A stretch of 64,000 nucleotides of DNA from Rhynochetos jubatus. Lineage: Eukaryota; Chordata; Aves; Eurypygiformes; Rhynochetidae. Shown one piece after another: positions 12,956-24,699 of the stretch (positions within the stretch are counted from its first letter, which is position 1; each line of letters starts with the position of its first letter). Location of the stretch: the NCBI GenBank assembly GCA_027574665.1, contig CM050655.1, positions 9,481,170 through 9,545,169 of the forward strand, read 5' to 3'. The position numbers were made by a program, and so were the translations under genes. The notes beneath the pieces are model-generated. The model was not told the origin of the DNA. It saw only the letters and a list, made by a program, of their open reading frames with translations, and searched no databases.

Positions 12956-15825
12956 GCATGGGTCAGGGAGAGGAGGATCTTGCTGAAGAACTTTCCTGTT
13001 TTCAGGAATAAGGAATCCTCTCTGGTACATACTTTAGGGCCCTTGTAAACAAGCCCCAAACCTGTACTCGGCAATGCTGAGCGAGGTCTTTTGAGTATAT
13101 AGCACTGTAGCCTCAGATACATCTTCGTTATTCCCCTAAATTTTGGATTTTCTCTTGGTTTCTCTTTCGGACATGTGGTTCTGAGGCATTTGAAGCCTTT
13201 TCTTTCTCTGTTTTTCCTTTTTTGGCCTAGGAAGACCCTCTCAGAGATTTAGATGCCTTTCTGCTTTGGACATCTCAGGTGGTCCTGTTCAGTAGGAACG
13301 TTTTGCCTGCACAGTGACTGGAGTATCACTTAGAATCTCAGGCATTTGCTGGTATTGCTGAAAGAAGAGGATTCTGTTGAAGGAAGCAGAACACAAATGC
13401 ATAGGAAAAGGCAAAATTTCGGTAGAAAGTACATAGCATGAATTTATCCTATTTTAGCACAGGGAACATTTAAAAAACTACATGTTAACGAATGACGGAC
13501 GCATTGTTGAACTGCAAACACAAGGGATCAAGCCTGAAGTTTGTTTTAAAAAACCAAGGTTGTTTTGATAAACTTAATGTTGTAAGATCTGTCAATTTAT
13601 AAGTTACCGCAGAGTACAAATTCTTCTTACTGTAGTATTTCACAGAGAAAATTAACAATTGAGAAATGTAATTTCAGGCTTCCAAAGTGAGTTGAATTCT
13701 GTGTGGAATGGGGGTGACTCAGATTGTCGTGGCTGTTGTTGATCTTCAGTCATTTGTTCACAAATAAGTGTCAGGTTTAATCTAGAGGTGGCACACAGGG
13801 AAAGCTAAATGCTGTGAGAGGAAGTGTGAAGTCCTAATAGCATGCTTTCCTGGGGTAGAAAAGAGGCTGATTTCCTTTTTTAAAAAAGAGAGGACAAGGG
13901 TAAATGACCCAAAACAAAGCATTAACTGATCTGCAAGCTGCTTTTTACCAATGAAACATTGGTTCCTTATCTAAGATGGAAAGGGAAATGTTAATCTTTT
14001 CCAATTTTATTTTTCTTATACTCACTGAGCTTTTCTTTATCAGTTTTAACAGGGAGCAGCCTACAAAGTTCTAGAGGTAGAGAAGATTCCTGATGGAAAA
14101 TACTCAGTAAATCTGATGTTTTCGAAGTTATAGAGGTTAGTTAATGCTTTCAAGACACTACAGATCTGAAAGAAACTCTGACTTTGTAAAGCAACAGGAG
14201 AGGGTTGTTTTGAAAACTATTTTCCTTTTTGATTATGTGAAACAGGATGCCAGCCCTTGTCTAACACTATGAAGGAAAATAACAGTGATAAAAAGTTAAA
14301 AGTTCAAATATGGTAGTGCTGGTGGTAAAGGTGTTTTATAATTTAAAAGAAACTGCTCCATCTTCCTTCTCACCTGCAAAATTTGCTACTTTTATTTCTA
14401 GGAGCTATTTCATTGAATAATATAAAATCACACTTGTTTGAAGCGAAAACAAGCAATAGTCTTAAAGGCAACAAAAATCTTATTTACAGTTTGTCTTTTG
14501 CAAACATATGGCATGAATGCTGCAAGATTCTTGTAAATTAATCTTTTTAATTGCAGGATTATGTTGTTAGTATTGTCAGGGTTCAATTTCCCAACCTTTA
14601 TTTTTTCTGTAGGAAAATAAGGACTATTGTAAATGGTAAATGGCAAGTTTTTTGTCTTATTCCTATTAAGCATAGTGCAAAAGAGTAACTAAGGTTACAG
14701 AACTACCCGCAGTATTAGTGGTAAAAATAAAGAGGTTGTACTTGCCTGAGATAATAAATGGGAATAAATGGATAGGGTAAGCTGCCTTTTGCAAGGGATC
14801 CAGGCCAGAGTGATTCAGACCAGTGGATAGGACAGGGCTGGAAACAAGATACAGTCTCAAAATCAGCATGTGAAGGGCATGGAGCAGGGTTCAACCATCA
14901 GTCTGCTGTAATTACAGAAAACCACTGTCATATGGTGCAGCCATGCCCGGTGTCACCAGGCTCCAGCTGGAGGGACCATTTGTCCAGCACATGCTAGCAA
15001 GGCTCAGCTGGACAAAACTGGGAGCCAAAGTGATCGATACTGGCGCACCGAATTTCGAGGGGGGAGAATTAGCGGTATGTGAGTGAGAGGGTGTAGTAAA
15101 TATGACGGGATCTAGAAAACTGTGGAGGGTGTACGCTGTGTTTATTCATGTGGTGCTAGGTAGAAATGGCACCCTTAATACTGGTGGCTTTACTGTAGCT
15201 GTTTCACCTGTTCCAGGGGCAGAATGAGAGCAGCTGGTGCAGACTGTAGAGCAACTATCCATGGCTTCCAAGGAACCTTCAAATGGAGCAGCATGCAAAA
15301 GAGATGAAAGCCTAAGGGGGTAAGTGGAGGCTAAGGATGATCAACCTCATTCCTTGTGAATGAAATGTGGCTCCTGGCATGTCAGGGGACCAGAAAAAAG
15401 GTTGGTATGCCTGTATTTAGAGAGGGGCGGGTACACACACAGCGCACATCATGGTTTTACGTGCATCAGATGTTTGGTGGTTTGTTAAGGCTAAAGGGCT
15501 GAACAATGGTAATTTTGACAGCATTCTGTCTGAAGCAGTTAAGAAGCAGATTTATTTCAGTGGGCTATGAAAATTCAGTATGCCTTGATTTCTTTTACTT
15601 GAAAGCCAACTGAATGGTAAAAACATTGACAGGATTTGAAGTTCACTTATGGTGAGTAGATGTTCTTTTATTACTGCTATTGTGTTCTTACATAATCAAA
15701 TGCCGACTTCAATTCAACAGAAAGATTTCCGTGTTGCGGCTACCATTAGCCTGGCTAAAATTTGTGTGGCAAACAAGTGTTTAAGGTGAAATTTAATTTG
15801 ATTGGTATTTAAATAACCCACAATT
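12956..15825. other. Noncoding DNA, no gene recognised
   Basis: Only short open frames are present, none with a domain. A small CpG-richer patch (about seven CpGs between 15034 and 15135) stands out slightly. No repeats were recognised. Confidence 0.55.
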
Positions 15826-16060
15826 TCATCTGTGACTCAGGGATCTTACACTGTAGGGTAGATTACTTCTGTGAATATTTGATCTACATTTTCTCAGTGC
15901 AATAAAGCTTTGTTCATGCAGTTATGAAGCATTATTAGGTTGTAATCACACACAGAGTGGTCTTCATTATAGAGCCCTGTTAATTACAAATGCCCTGCAA
16001 TTTGCAGGCCATCTATTCTGACTGTAATTATTATGTCACTTGCACACCTGTGTCTGAGAG
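15826..16060. promoter_or_regulatory. Possible conserved noncoding element (enhancer-like)
   Basis: TAATTA homeodomain cores occur at 15981-15986 and 16025-16030, a CACCTG E-box at 16045-16050, and a perfect inverted repeat of 7-bp arms around one base at 15994-16008 (CCTGCAA/TTGCAGG). No repeat family fits. The dense mix of homeodomain and E-box sites resembles vertebrate developmental enhancers. This is a texture-based inference; only an alignment to other amniotes can show conservation. Confidence 0.3.
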
Positions 16061-19000
16061 TATTTTCTTCTCTAACTAGGGCTCATTCTTTGGACTCAGC
16101 AAGGAGCTTCTCTCGATGGTGGAAATAGCTCGTTTGTTGTCTCCATGGGTATAGAGTAAGACAGAAGGGAGTGAAAACTTGGGAAACAGCCAGCAATTGA
16201 AGCAGGCAGTAAGCCCTAAGTGACTGTGTGGGCCTATGCAACAGAGGGAGCATGTCTTGAATGTAATATGATTAAAAAATAGGCTTAAAACAGGCCTGCT
16301 CACTGGTGTGCTTTTTGCTCAGTGCAATACATGTTAATTAGAGCTTTAGCACAGCTTCTCAGCAAACACCATTTTCCCTCAAAGAGAGAGAAACAAGAAG
16401 AGGGAGAATTCTGATGCTGGGAACGAGGTACTATGAATAAGAATCAGCAACAATGGATTTAGCTTAAGCTGGACTGGAAATTGTTACAGCTTTATTTTAT
16501 GTTTAGATAAAGGAAACCTGTGTGTCAGCTTCTAGTAGTGACAGAGATGCTGAGAATTGGCGAGTGAGGATAATGTGTTAATATGGAGACACCAGGGAGT
16601 ATGCGTACACAAAAATGCATCCCAGTCAGCCAGAAGGCCATGCTGTGATTTCAGTAAAAAGCTGCGACAGAAAATCAATAGCTTTGAGAAGGGCCTGCAG
16701 TAAGGCAACAGCACTATCTGCACTTTCTTCCTTCTGCCTCTCCCTTCCCTCCTCCCCTCCCTTCATAAAGGCAGGGAGCTGCATGATCTCCTATTTGAGT
16801 TTTGTTAACCCTCTGCCTCCGAGTAGCTCAAGCGGTGAGGCAATTCAGGGAATACAAAGTATCTGCAAACCATGCCGTAAGGATGGAGAACAGGGATGAG
16901 TCACGCAGGGTACCGCTTTATTGACAAGCTCTGATTACCTTGCGGGCAGTCTGTGTAGACTGCAGTCTCCTACACAGTGCTTCCGTCGCAACTGGGTTCT
17001 GATCTTTAGAGAAACTTCTCAGCGTCTCTCAGTGCTGCCTTCCCTCGGCTGTGCGTTTTCTGATGAAGGTTTGGGTGCACATGCGTAGGCGGCTTTGGTT
17101 CTATGAAAAAAACAAATAGATGCGTTGGAAAGGAATGCAGCTTTGGGTCAGACATACTTTTTAGGCAAAAAAAGTCCACCAATAACATTCAAATGGGGGA
17201 TACTTTTATTTAAATATATGGAAGACAGAAGATTGTGTAAGGGAAATCTGCAGGAGAGGAGACGGTGAGAGGGGCGAGACGATTATCTCCCTTGTGAACA
17301 GGTTATTATTGGAACTTTGTATTCCTTTTTTAATTGAAGATGATAGGGTACCTTACTTGCAGATTATGTTACAAAGCCAGGAACTCCGTAGGGCATCATT
17401 GTTCTTAAATATATCCATGTGCTTGGGTGTATAACCATTTTGGAATTAGGAGACCTTTTCTATGTTGGTGTAGAGAGGTAAGGTCAGCAAGACAGTGACA
17501 TTAAACAATAATCCACTTAGCGCTATCAGTTAGCAAAAGAAAATGAGAAATGTATGATTTTCTAGCACAGAATTAGACTGACACAGCAGCTAGAAAAAGT
17601 GTGTTCTTTTTGCTGATACTTCTGACTGCTTTTTGCATTATCCACAAACCCAATTCTTCCTCTGTGGAAAACTAAGAAAAGCAGCCATAGACTTGGTTCA
17701 TTAAAGAGAGACAATTCTAATCTGATTTTTTTTCCATGAAGGTTTTTATTTTTTGGGTCAGAGCCCAGTATTTCAATACACCAGCGCATAAAAGATTATT
17801 CAGAAGTTATTCAGTGAAAAACTTAGAGAAAGGAGAGGGCATTCTCCAACATTTAGGAAAGTCTTCCATAAACAAATACAATTTCATGACTGCATTTTCT
17901 AGGTCGTGAACATTAAGTTCAGGCAGGAGTTGATTAGCTGGAAAACATGCTTATAAGTGAAAGTCTATTAGGGTTTTGTCCTTAGCTGCAACTGAGGTAC
18001 ATAAAATGCATGAAGTACATAAAGGTAAGAACATACTAACTATGTAACCATTGAACTTCCAGCGGTGCTGGGGCTAGCTGGTATCTTAATTGCCCTCCAG
18101 TCACATTTATACAATACGGTGGGTAACTAATAATTGGAGGATTGTTTGAAATACAGAAATGCCTTGACCTCAGCAAAGGTGCTTGATCATCCTTACAACC
18201 CCTGTAGGGTAGGGCTGGACCTGGTTCACTAGAAATTCGTGATTAACACCACGTTTGAGTTTGCTTGTGCTCTAACTGAAGAAGTATTCCAGCCTTCTGA
18301 ACGCACTGAAGCACCGCCGCATCCTCGGGGAAAGACTGGAGCCAGCTAGATCAACTGATCATTTCCTTCCTCAGCCTCTGAACATTGTAACTCACTGCTC
18401 TTGAGCTCTAGTGACATGAGGAAAACTAAAACTTGGGAAATACTATAGCAGGGGAGAACCACTGTGTGAAAAGTTTGCCTCAGAGATCCCATCATCACAG
18501 GGTGAATCCCAGCTCAGGTCAGTTCTAGCTATAGCAGCCACGGGACCTTCCTTTGGGAAATGGAGAGCTGAGGATTAAATGGAGAAGCAGCATAAGAAAC
18601 TTTGTTTTAACTGGCATGAAAACCCACGGGCACTGTACAGCAGTGTGCCTTGCAGGATTTCGAGCTCAGGAGGTACTGACTGATGAGATATTGCTCCCTG
18701 AGGATGTCTACAGTCCCCTTCAAGATCTCTTGGGTTTGTTTCCCCTGCACATACACACTGTTGAAAATATTTGAAAAGCATTTCTTCTTCATCATAAAGA
18801 GAAACACTTAATCATGTTCAAAAATGGGAATGCTTCATCCTTTTCTCCAAGTATTTGTGGTCTGGTCTGTGCTTGTTTATTCACGTTAATGGCTGAAGGC
18901 AGGGGCTACTTATTCTGCTTGCAAACCATCACATCTTCTGTAAGCAGTCCTAAAACTTAATCTTTTAGTTCTCTTCTTATTTCTTCTCTTTCTGGGTTCC

Positions 19001-19640
19001 TTAAAATCCTGCGACACTTATAATTTTCCCTGGTACCTTGCTTGTTCAGGCTTAAAGTATCCTGCTGCTGCTGTATGATGTGTACACTTGGGTTGTGTTA
19101 CACAGCTGTTCCCTTAAGTAATGTGTTCTTGTACATTTCAAGGCAAATAATCTCAAAACAAGGAATGTCAAGCTGAGATCTGAGACTGGTGGTTTAAAAA
19201 AGAAACCAAATAAAGAAATCAAAAACATTAGGGAGTCAGTGGCAGTTTTGAAACACTATTTTTTTCAAAATAGAAAATATATCAAAGTGGATCATGCCCT
19301 TGGAGGGAAATTATTTTTGGCAATTTGGCTTTTCCAGCTCACCAGCAAGCTCTTGAACAACATGATCTATTTTAAAAGAATGAAGCTTGTGAGACAGAAA
19401 TTGGGAGCATCAGTGAACACTTCCTAAAACAGAGCTGAACAGTGTTGGTAGGAGTTGCAAAATCTTGTCCTAGTTGGCTTGCCAAGGCCCCAGCTAGCTC
19501 AGGAGAGAAAACTTACTTTCATTAGGTGGGTAGAGCACTTCATTAATACTTAAAAAGGAAAGTGAGTCAGTTCATAACCCGCAGGTTGGAACAGAACGGC
19601 TGTCATTTCTGTAGCTGCAGAAACCATGAAACCATCTGTG
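16061..19640. other. Noncoding DNA, no gene recognised
   Basis: Short overlapping frames only. A tight group of CpGs occurs at about 18305-18330. No repeat family was recognised. Confidence 0.55.
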
Positions 19641-19930
19641 TGTTAGGAGGCGACGTGCACACTGGCTGAATACCAATATTGGCTAAGCTGCCAGTGTCCT
19701 TCACCGGCAATGCTTACAGCGACGGAAGGGTCCGTTGAAATTCACCGTAGTTTCTATGGGTTTGAAACTATACGGCGCACGTGGAAGCGGAGCCACAACG
19801 CTGCCATCCTTGCTGATTGCTCATATTTAAAAACAGAAGTCAAGAGGTGCACGGGCATTTCCGGCATCTTCTCTTGAAGTGCCACCCCGTCTGACTCCAC
19901 ATCAAGAGCAGGCCAAGCACAACGAGGTGG
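19641..19930. promoter_or_regulatory. CpG-island-like segment
   Basis: By hand count these 290 bases are about 52% G+C and carry 16 CpGs, an observed/expected ratio near 0.8, while the surrounding DNA is strongly CpG-depleted. That meets the classic length and ratio thresholds for a small CpG island. It also contains a CCAATATTGG palindrome at 19673-19682 and a bulged hairpin at 19745-19775. No open frame of note runs through it and no gene start is visible beside it. It could be an unmethylated promoter or enhancer of a noncoding transcript, a conserved element, or a recently inserted sequence not yet eroded by deamination. Confidence 0.5.
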
Positions 19931-20804
19931 ATCTGCCCCACATCAGTTAATCACTCTTGTTTTATTACAGGAATGGAGCTTTCTTAGGAGGTGAAATCTT
20001 TAGGCCACTTATGCCAAGTTCATCACTTGCTTAAGTTAACTGCTGAATTGCAGTTTTCTAGAACTGTACTGTCTTGGCTAATTTGATACTCTGCCTCTTA
20101 GAGGAGACATAGATTTCCTGTCAAAGTCAGTAGTATATATTCAGCAGAACTCACCTTTCTTCTGGGTGATTCACAAACTGTTCTGTGCAAAACAATCTCT
20201 TCTCGGATGTCGTCATTTTATGCTGTAACTGGCATGTTTTGAATTAAATATGTTTTAGGGGAAAAAAACCCCCAAAATTACAGGCTGTCCCATGCTTTAT
20301 CAGCTCGAGGAAGTGTGAGATTTCCCAGCCAACAGGAAATGAGTCTATGTTATTTGCCAGTTTTCCTACAAATTTTTGGCGGTATGTACAGTCGTTACCT
20401 GATCTCAGACATACAGATGTGCAGCTCAAGTGGAGGCCTGTTAGCCATAGCAAAATGATTGAGTAAAAATCCTGTACCTGAATACACCCTGAAGTGTGCA
20501 AATCGACGATGAATTTCTGTTATGATGGTGACAAATGTTGCTTAAAAATCTACGATGCAAAGGCAAATCTTTTAACCGTAAGCACTTTACCATAGGTCAT
20601 TTCAGTGCCTGACTGCAGGAAATACCAGCCACTTCCTCACAAACAAGAGTAGGCTTATTAAAGCACATAAACCCAGTGGTCTAAGGCAAATCTCTTTCCC
20701 TCAGAGTTCAGTGATACGAGTTTTAATCCACGGTTTGCAAAAGTCGTTTGTTTTAATTGCAATATAATCTGCTTGTAATGAGCTTTATTTTACATCAAGC
20801 AGTC
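19931..20804. other. Noncoding DNA, nothing recognised
   Basis: AT-rich, with short frames only and no repeat family seen. Confidence 0.55.
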
Positions 20805-20821
20805 AAAAAAAAAAAAAAAAA
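20805..20821. repeat. (A)17 tract
   Basis: Seventeen consecutive A. The sequence upstream does not look like a processed gene copy, so this is treated as a simple repeat. Confidence 0.95.
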
Positions 20822-23640
20822 GAGTAGTTTATATTAAAGAAAAAAATCCTGTTGAGTTAAAAAGACCTGTCAGGAGTTGGCTGCTTTCAAAGAAATTGAA
20901 TTTTTCAAACAAATTATTTGGAATACTAACTGAACTAACTATGGATTTCTCATTTATGTGCTGCCTTCCTTTTTTGTCCTGAAATATTTCATTTGGATTC
21001 ATTATATTGTAGCATAAAAAGAAAATTGGGATGGCAGTTTTTCATATACAGTGTGGCTTAAATTATGAAGAGCAGAAGTAAGTACTTCAAGAAGTTTATA
21101 CTGATATTTCTGACTCATGGAATTATTATTCTCAGGCATTTTTGAGACCTGGATGTGGAAGAAAAATTTTAAAATCCTAGAATTTCTCCAAAATAAACCC
21201 TCTATTTTTCACGCTTCTAATCACAAGCTTTTTACAACAGCATGGAAATACTGGAAAGGCTTTCTGTGTTACTAGTATAGGGGGTATCTGTTTTAGTCAA
21301 ATTGGTTCCTGTACGTACTATTTTCAGCTCTGCATGCAGTAACTGAGGGCAGATTTACCAGCATCAGCCAAGACCACTGGGGGTTGCAGCCCCATCTGTT
21401 TGTATTTTCTAGTAGGCTACATGGAATGTAATGGAGGAAATGATACCAAACCATTCTTCCCTGTCCTCATCATCGCTGCAGCTTCCTCCGGTCTTTTGAA
21501 TCCCGTACTTTTTACAGTGGTTGCTACATTTGTCTAGGACTTTAAGATCCCCTGAACCAATATAAACAAAAGTGGCCATATGAATGGCAAATCCATGAAG
21601 CATAAATTTCAAACATTTCCTTTCCGTTTCAGTGGACTTTTGAGAACTGTCATGGGGCTTATAGGTATATTTTTTAAATTAAATTTAATTTTTACAGTAT
21701 CATATTGATGCCCTAATCAAGAATAAAGGCTGCACATATTAGGTCCTTTGCATGCAAAAGGACATTTTCTCTGTGTCCTTCCTGCTCCTGTCAGATATGG
21801 ATGCTCATGTGTTACTTTTTTATGCCATGTCACTCGGTCTGTCTTTAGTTGTGTTGTTACCTACGTGTTCTGCTCCCGGTTTTCTTCCAATTCTCCCCAA
21901 ATAGCAAAGATCATCTTATTTGTAAATACTGAAAAATTCAGAACTCAGTCTGAGGCTTTTAGGTGAGAATAATGTGTTTATTATAGGAGTTCCCTAAATA
22001 AATTTTAGTTCCTGTCCATGGTGCCATAAACCAATGCACAAGTACCTAGAACTGCTCCCTGATACATTAAGGACTTTGGTGCAGTTTGCAATGGTTGTGT
22101 GTGATGGATAGGGACTTTGTGACTTGTTTGCTCTGTAATTGCACTGTGAGTTATATCTCTTTGAACAGGTGAGCAGGCAGCAGAGAAAATACTTGCCTGT
22201 TTTCCTAGCTCTCTTTCAGTCCCGCGGGGGAGTGCTTGTTGTCAAGGAGAGATGTGTGAGTAGGTCCACTTAAGAGCTCTTACCTACTTCTGCCATTGTT
22301 CTGGATTTTGGTGGCTGGGTTGCAGCAGTGTCTGCTGTGAAAGAAAGGCCCAAGCATCGTTACAAACATCAACCCACAAATGTGTGTGCTGAGGGGCTCA
22401 CATGGTATGAGATGGTGTCCGCACTGAGAGGACATCCCAGCCATCACCCTCTCCACGTTCTTCCCTTTGGCTGACCCAGATTTTTATTTGACTGAAACTA
22501 GAACAGCTCTTCCAAACAGCTCTGCCAGAAAAGTGAGGCCATCCCAATTAGGTAACAGCTGCCAGAGATGGTGGGAAGCGGCTGAGTGCTGAGAACCCTG
22601 GATGAAATATCCTCTCTCGTGATAGCTGAAGCTGGAAGAGGATTGTGCTAGAAAGCCTAATGCACCATAAAGCATATGCATCAGGGTAGAAAGCACCTGA
22701 GTATCCAGAAAACATCTGCAAATAAAATAATGTTACGAAACAGAAACATGCCTGGATCGCAGAGCTGTCACGTATTTTGACTGTTCCTGTGTAGAAGATG
22801 ACCAGGACTAGTGTGATTGTGAATCAGTTGTAGGTGAAATAGGTTCAGAACAAGGAACAGCCTGCCATGGTTTTGCAAGGTGGGTTTCAAGCAAAATGTT
22901 GTGCTTCTGCACTACAAGTGACTCCTCTGTTTATTCTCAAGCCCTGCACTTCCATGTGCAACCAACTCACTGAAATGTAAATAAAATATTAAAATGAGTG
23001 GTTAATAAGTCATTCAAGTGTTGACTTAGCAGAATCTTTAGCTTGCCTATTTTGACAGACTGTTACACTGATGGTCCTGGGTTTGACACCTTGATGACAA
23101 ATAATTCTGGAAGATAGTTGTGTGAGTCCAGGGACCACTTCAGCTTCTGCTGGTGTGTTAATGAATACAGAAATGCCCAGTACTCAATAGCTCTAATGTG
23201 AAATACTGCAGAAGTGAATTCACCCCAACACACACAACTCCAGTTCGTTGACTGTACCTGCAGGGCAAGCGTTAGATGTAGGCGAAGTCTTGAGCTGCCG
23301 AGGGCAGTGGGCTGCCTTCCCTGTCTTAGCTGGGGCGTGGAGGATAGCTATGGGAGCAGCGTGCAGGGATGAGCCCTTTATCCCTGCCCACCACTGCTCA
23401 GGAAGGGCTGGTCATGCATGGGCTAGGTGATGCCTGCAGTGCCAGTTCTTCCTTCCCTTGCACACAGCTAGCCACGGCAGAGTCAAATTGACCTGGGGGC
23501 TGGGGGGAAGATTCAGTGTCTGGAAGGAGCCAGGGGAGGGAAAAGAAGTCCATAGGAGAAGGTGGGATGTGGGAAAACAGAAGGATTCTTTGTCCTGCAC
23601 CACCGTAGCCCACCCCCACCTCAACAAATCCTTGCCACGC
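20822..23640. other. Noncoding DNA, no gene recognised
   Basis: Short frames only. A minus-strand frame at 21409-21612 has a T-rich acceptor-like stretch and an acidic patch, but its candidate exon is about 40 bases and has no support. Confidence 0.55.
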
Positions 23641-23985
23641 GAACCCAAGGCACACCCACGGACCTTTGGAAATCTTTATCCTTCTGTGAGAGTTCAGTCT
23701 GTTCAGAGTATGAGGGACAATAACAAGGCATTTTTCAGATACGTACACAGCGCGGAGGGAAAACTGCTGAAAATTAAAGGGAGTTTATCAGAGAAAGATC
23801 TCTCTGCATCACAGAATGAAGGCGTGGCGGCAGCATGTGTTGAGACTCCTGGCCTGGAGGTAACCTTGCCAGAGCAGGTAACGGTTATGATTAAAGATGT
23901 GTTGGCACGAGCTGTGACACGTGCTAGCAACTTCAATACAAACCTTCCAGAAACCAGCCACTGGTATAAATTGGAGTACGAGTAA
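23641..23985 (+). other. Open frame tail with a weak CR1 ORF2-like segment
   Basis: This is the downstream part of a 175-codon open frame (23458-23985). Residues encoded near 23707-23765 read RDNNKAFFRYVHSAEGK, which resembles the D-N-K-K-x-F-x-x-Y pattern found in CR1 ORF2 between its endonuclease and reverse-transcriptase parts. The match is confined to about 17 residues and does not continue downstream, so it may be a very old CR1 scrap or chance. The region is locally GC-richer, which lengthens random open frames. Confidence 0.2.
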
Positions 23986-24469
23986 TGCTTCTTCCTTCTT
24001 TATTATGGTATAGATGTACCAGGCAGTGTACCAGGAAGGTTGCCTCCAGTTTCTGTTTGTCTAGGAAAAAATTACTGCCAGCCCTTACAAATTTTGCCTG
24101 GATGTATTGTAAGATAAAACAAAATCTGCTATCTAGAAGTTGGATGCCAAAGAAAACTGAACATAAGGGACACACTTTAATTAACTGCTAGAGTAATTTA
24201 TTGAGGAAAGTGATTTATTGATCACTGCTTTCAGTCTTTAAATAAAAATTTGCTTTCTAAGTGAGGTGCTTTTAATTGAGCTGCATTTTATTGCTTTTGG
24301 TGTTGAAAGTACTGGGGAACATTCCATGTCCTCTCAAGCAGATCTGGTTAGGTGATTGACAGAGTTCTTCCTGCCCTTAAAAGCCTTTGAATACCTCTGT
24401 GTCCGGTATGCCTTTGAATTTCCTGCTTTTGCTTGGACTAAGAATTGTTAACACCTCCTGCTCATGTAC

Positions 24470-24629
24470 TTGTGCCTAAAATTAAAAGATAAAGGATGGC
24501 ATGTGCAATGAGGTGCTGTATTCGTTCTAAGTCCTTTTGTTCGCTTTCTGTTGGAGAGGCAGATGAGGCATCTCCTAGTTTAAGTAATGAGTTGAGCTTC
24601 TCAATTAAAACCAGAACTTTCTGATCTTT
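24470..24629 (-). CDS. Candidate internal coding exon, protein unidentified
   Basis: On the minus strand a pyrimidine-rich stretch ending in CAG (plus-strand 24630-24632) is followed by 53 open codons starting KDQKVLVLIEKLNSLLKLG. They continue through a Ser/Thr/Glu-rich linker to a second helix-like part containing KDLERIQHLIAHA. The composition (Lys, Glu, Leu, Gln; two amphipathic helices) looks like real protein rather than random frame. A possible donor (GT after 24470, reading ACAA|GTACAT) would make a 160-bp exon entering in phase 0 and leaving in phase 1; a TGA follows in frame at 24462-24464. I do not recognise the family. No neighbouring exon on this strand supports it, so chance is possible. 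Confidence 0.3.
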
Positions 24630-24699
24630 CTGCGTCAGGAGCAAAAACTGGTAGGACCAGTTTTTACACCTCCGACCTCTTTGATTCTTCAGCACTGAA

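Noticed and set aside
20805-20821. A17 tract as a processed-pseudogene tail
   Set aside because: No gene-like sequence, polyadenylation signal at the right spacing or target-site duplication upstream.
21409-21612. Minus-strand frame with an acidic stretch and acceptor-like sequence
   Set aside because: The implied exon is about 40 bases with a poor donor context, so chance is the simpler explanation.
23493-23540. G-run cluster as a G-quadruplex
   Set aside because: The G runs are separated by a loop of about 25 bases, so a stable four-tract structure is unlikely.
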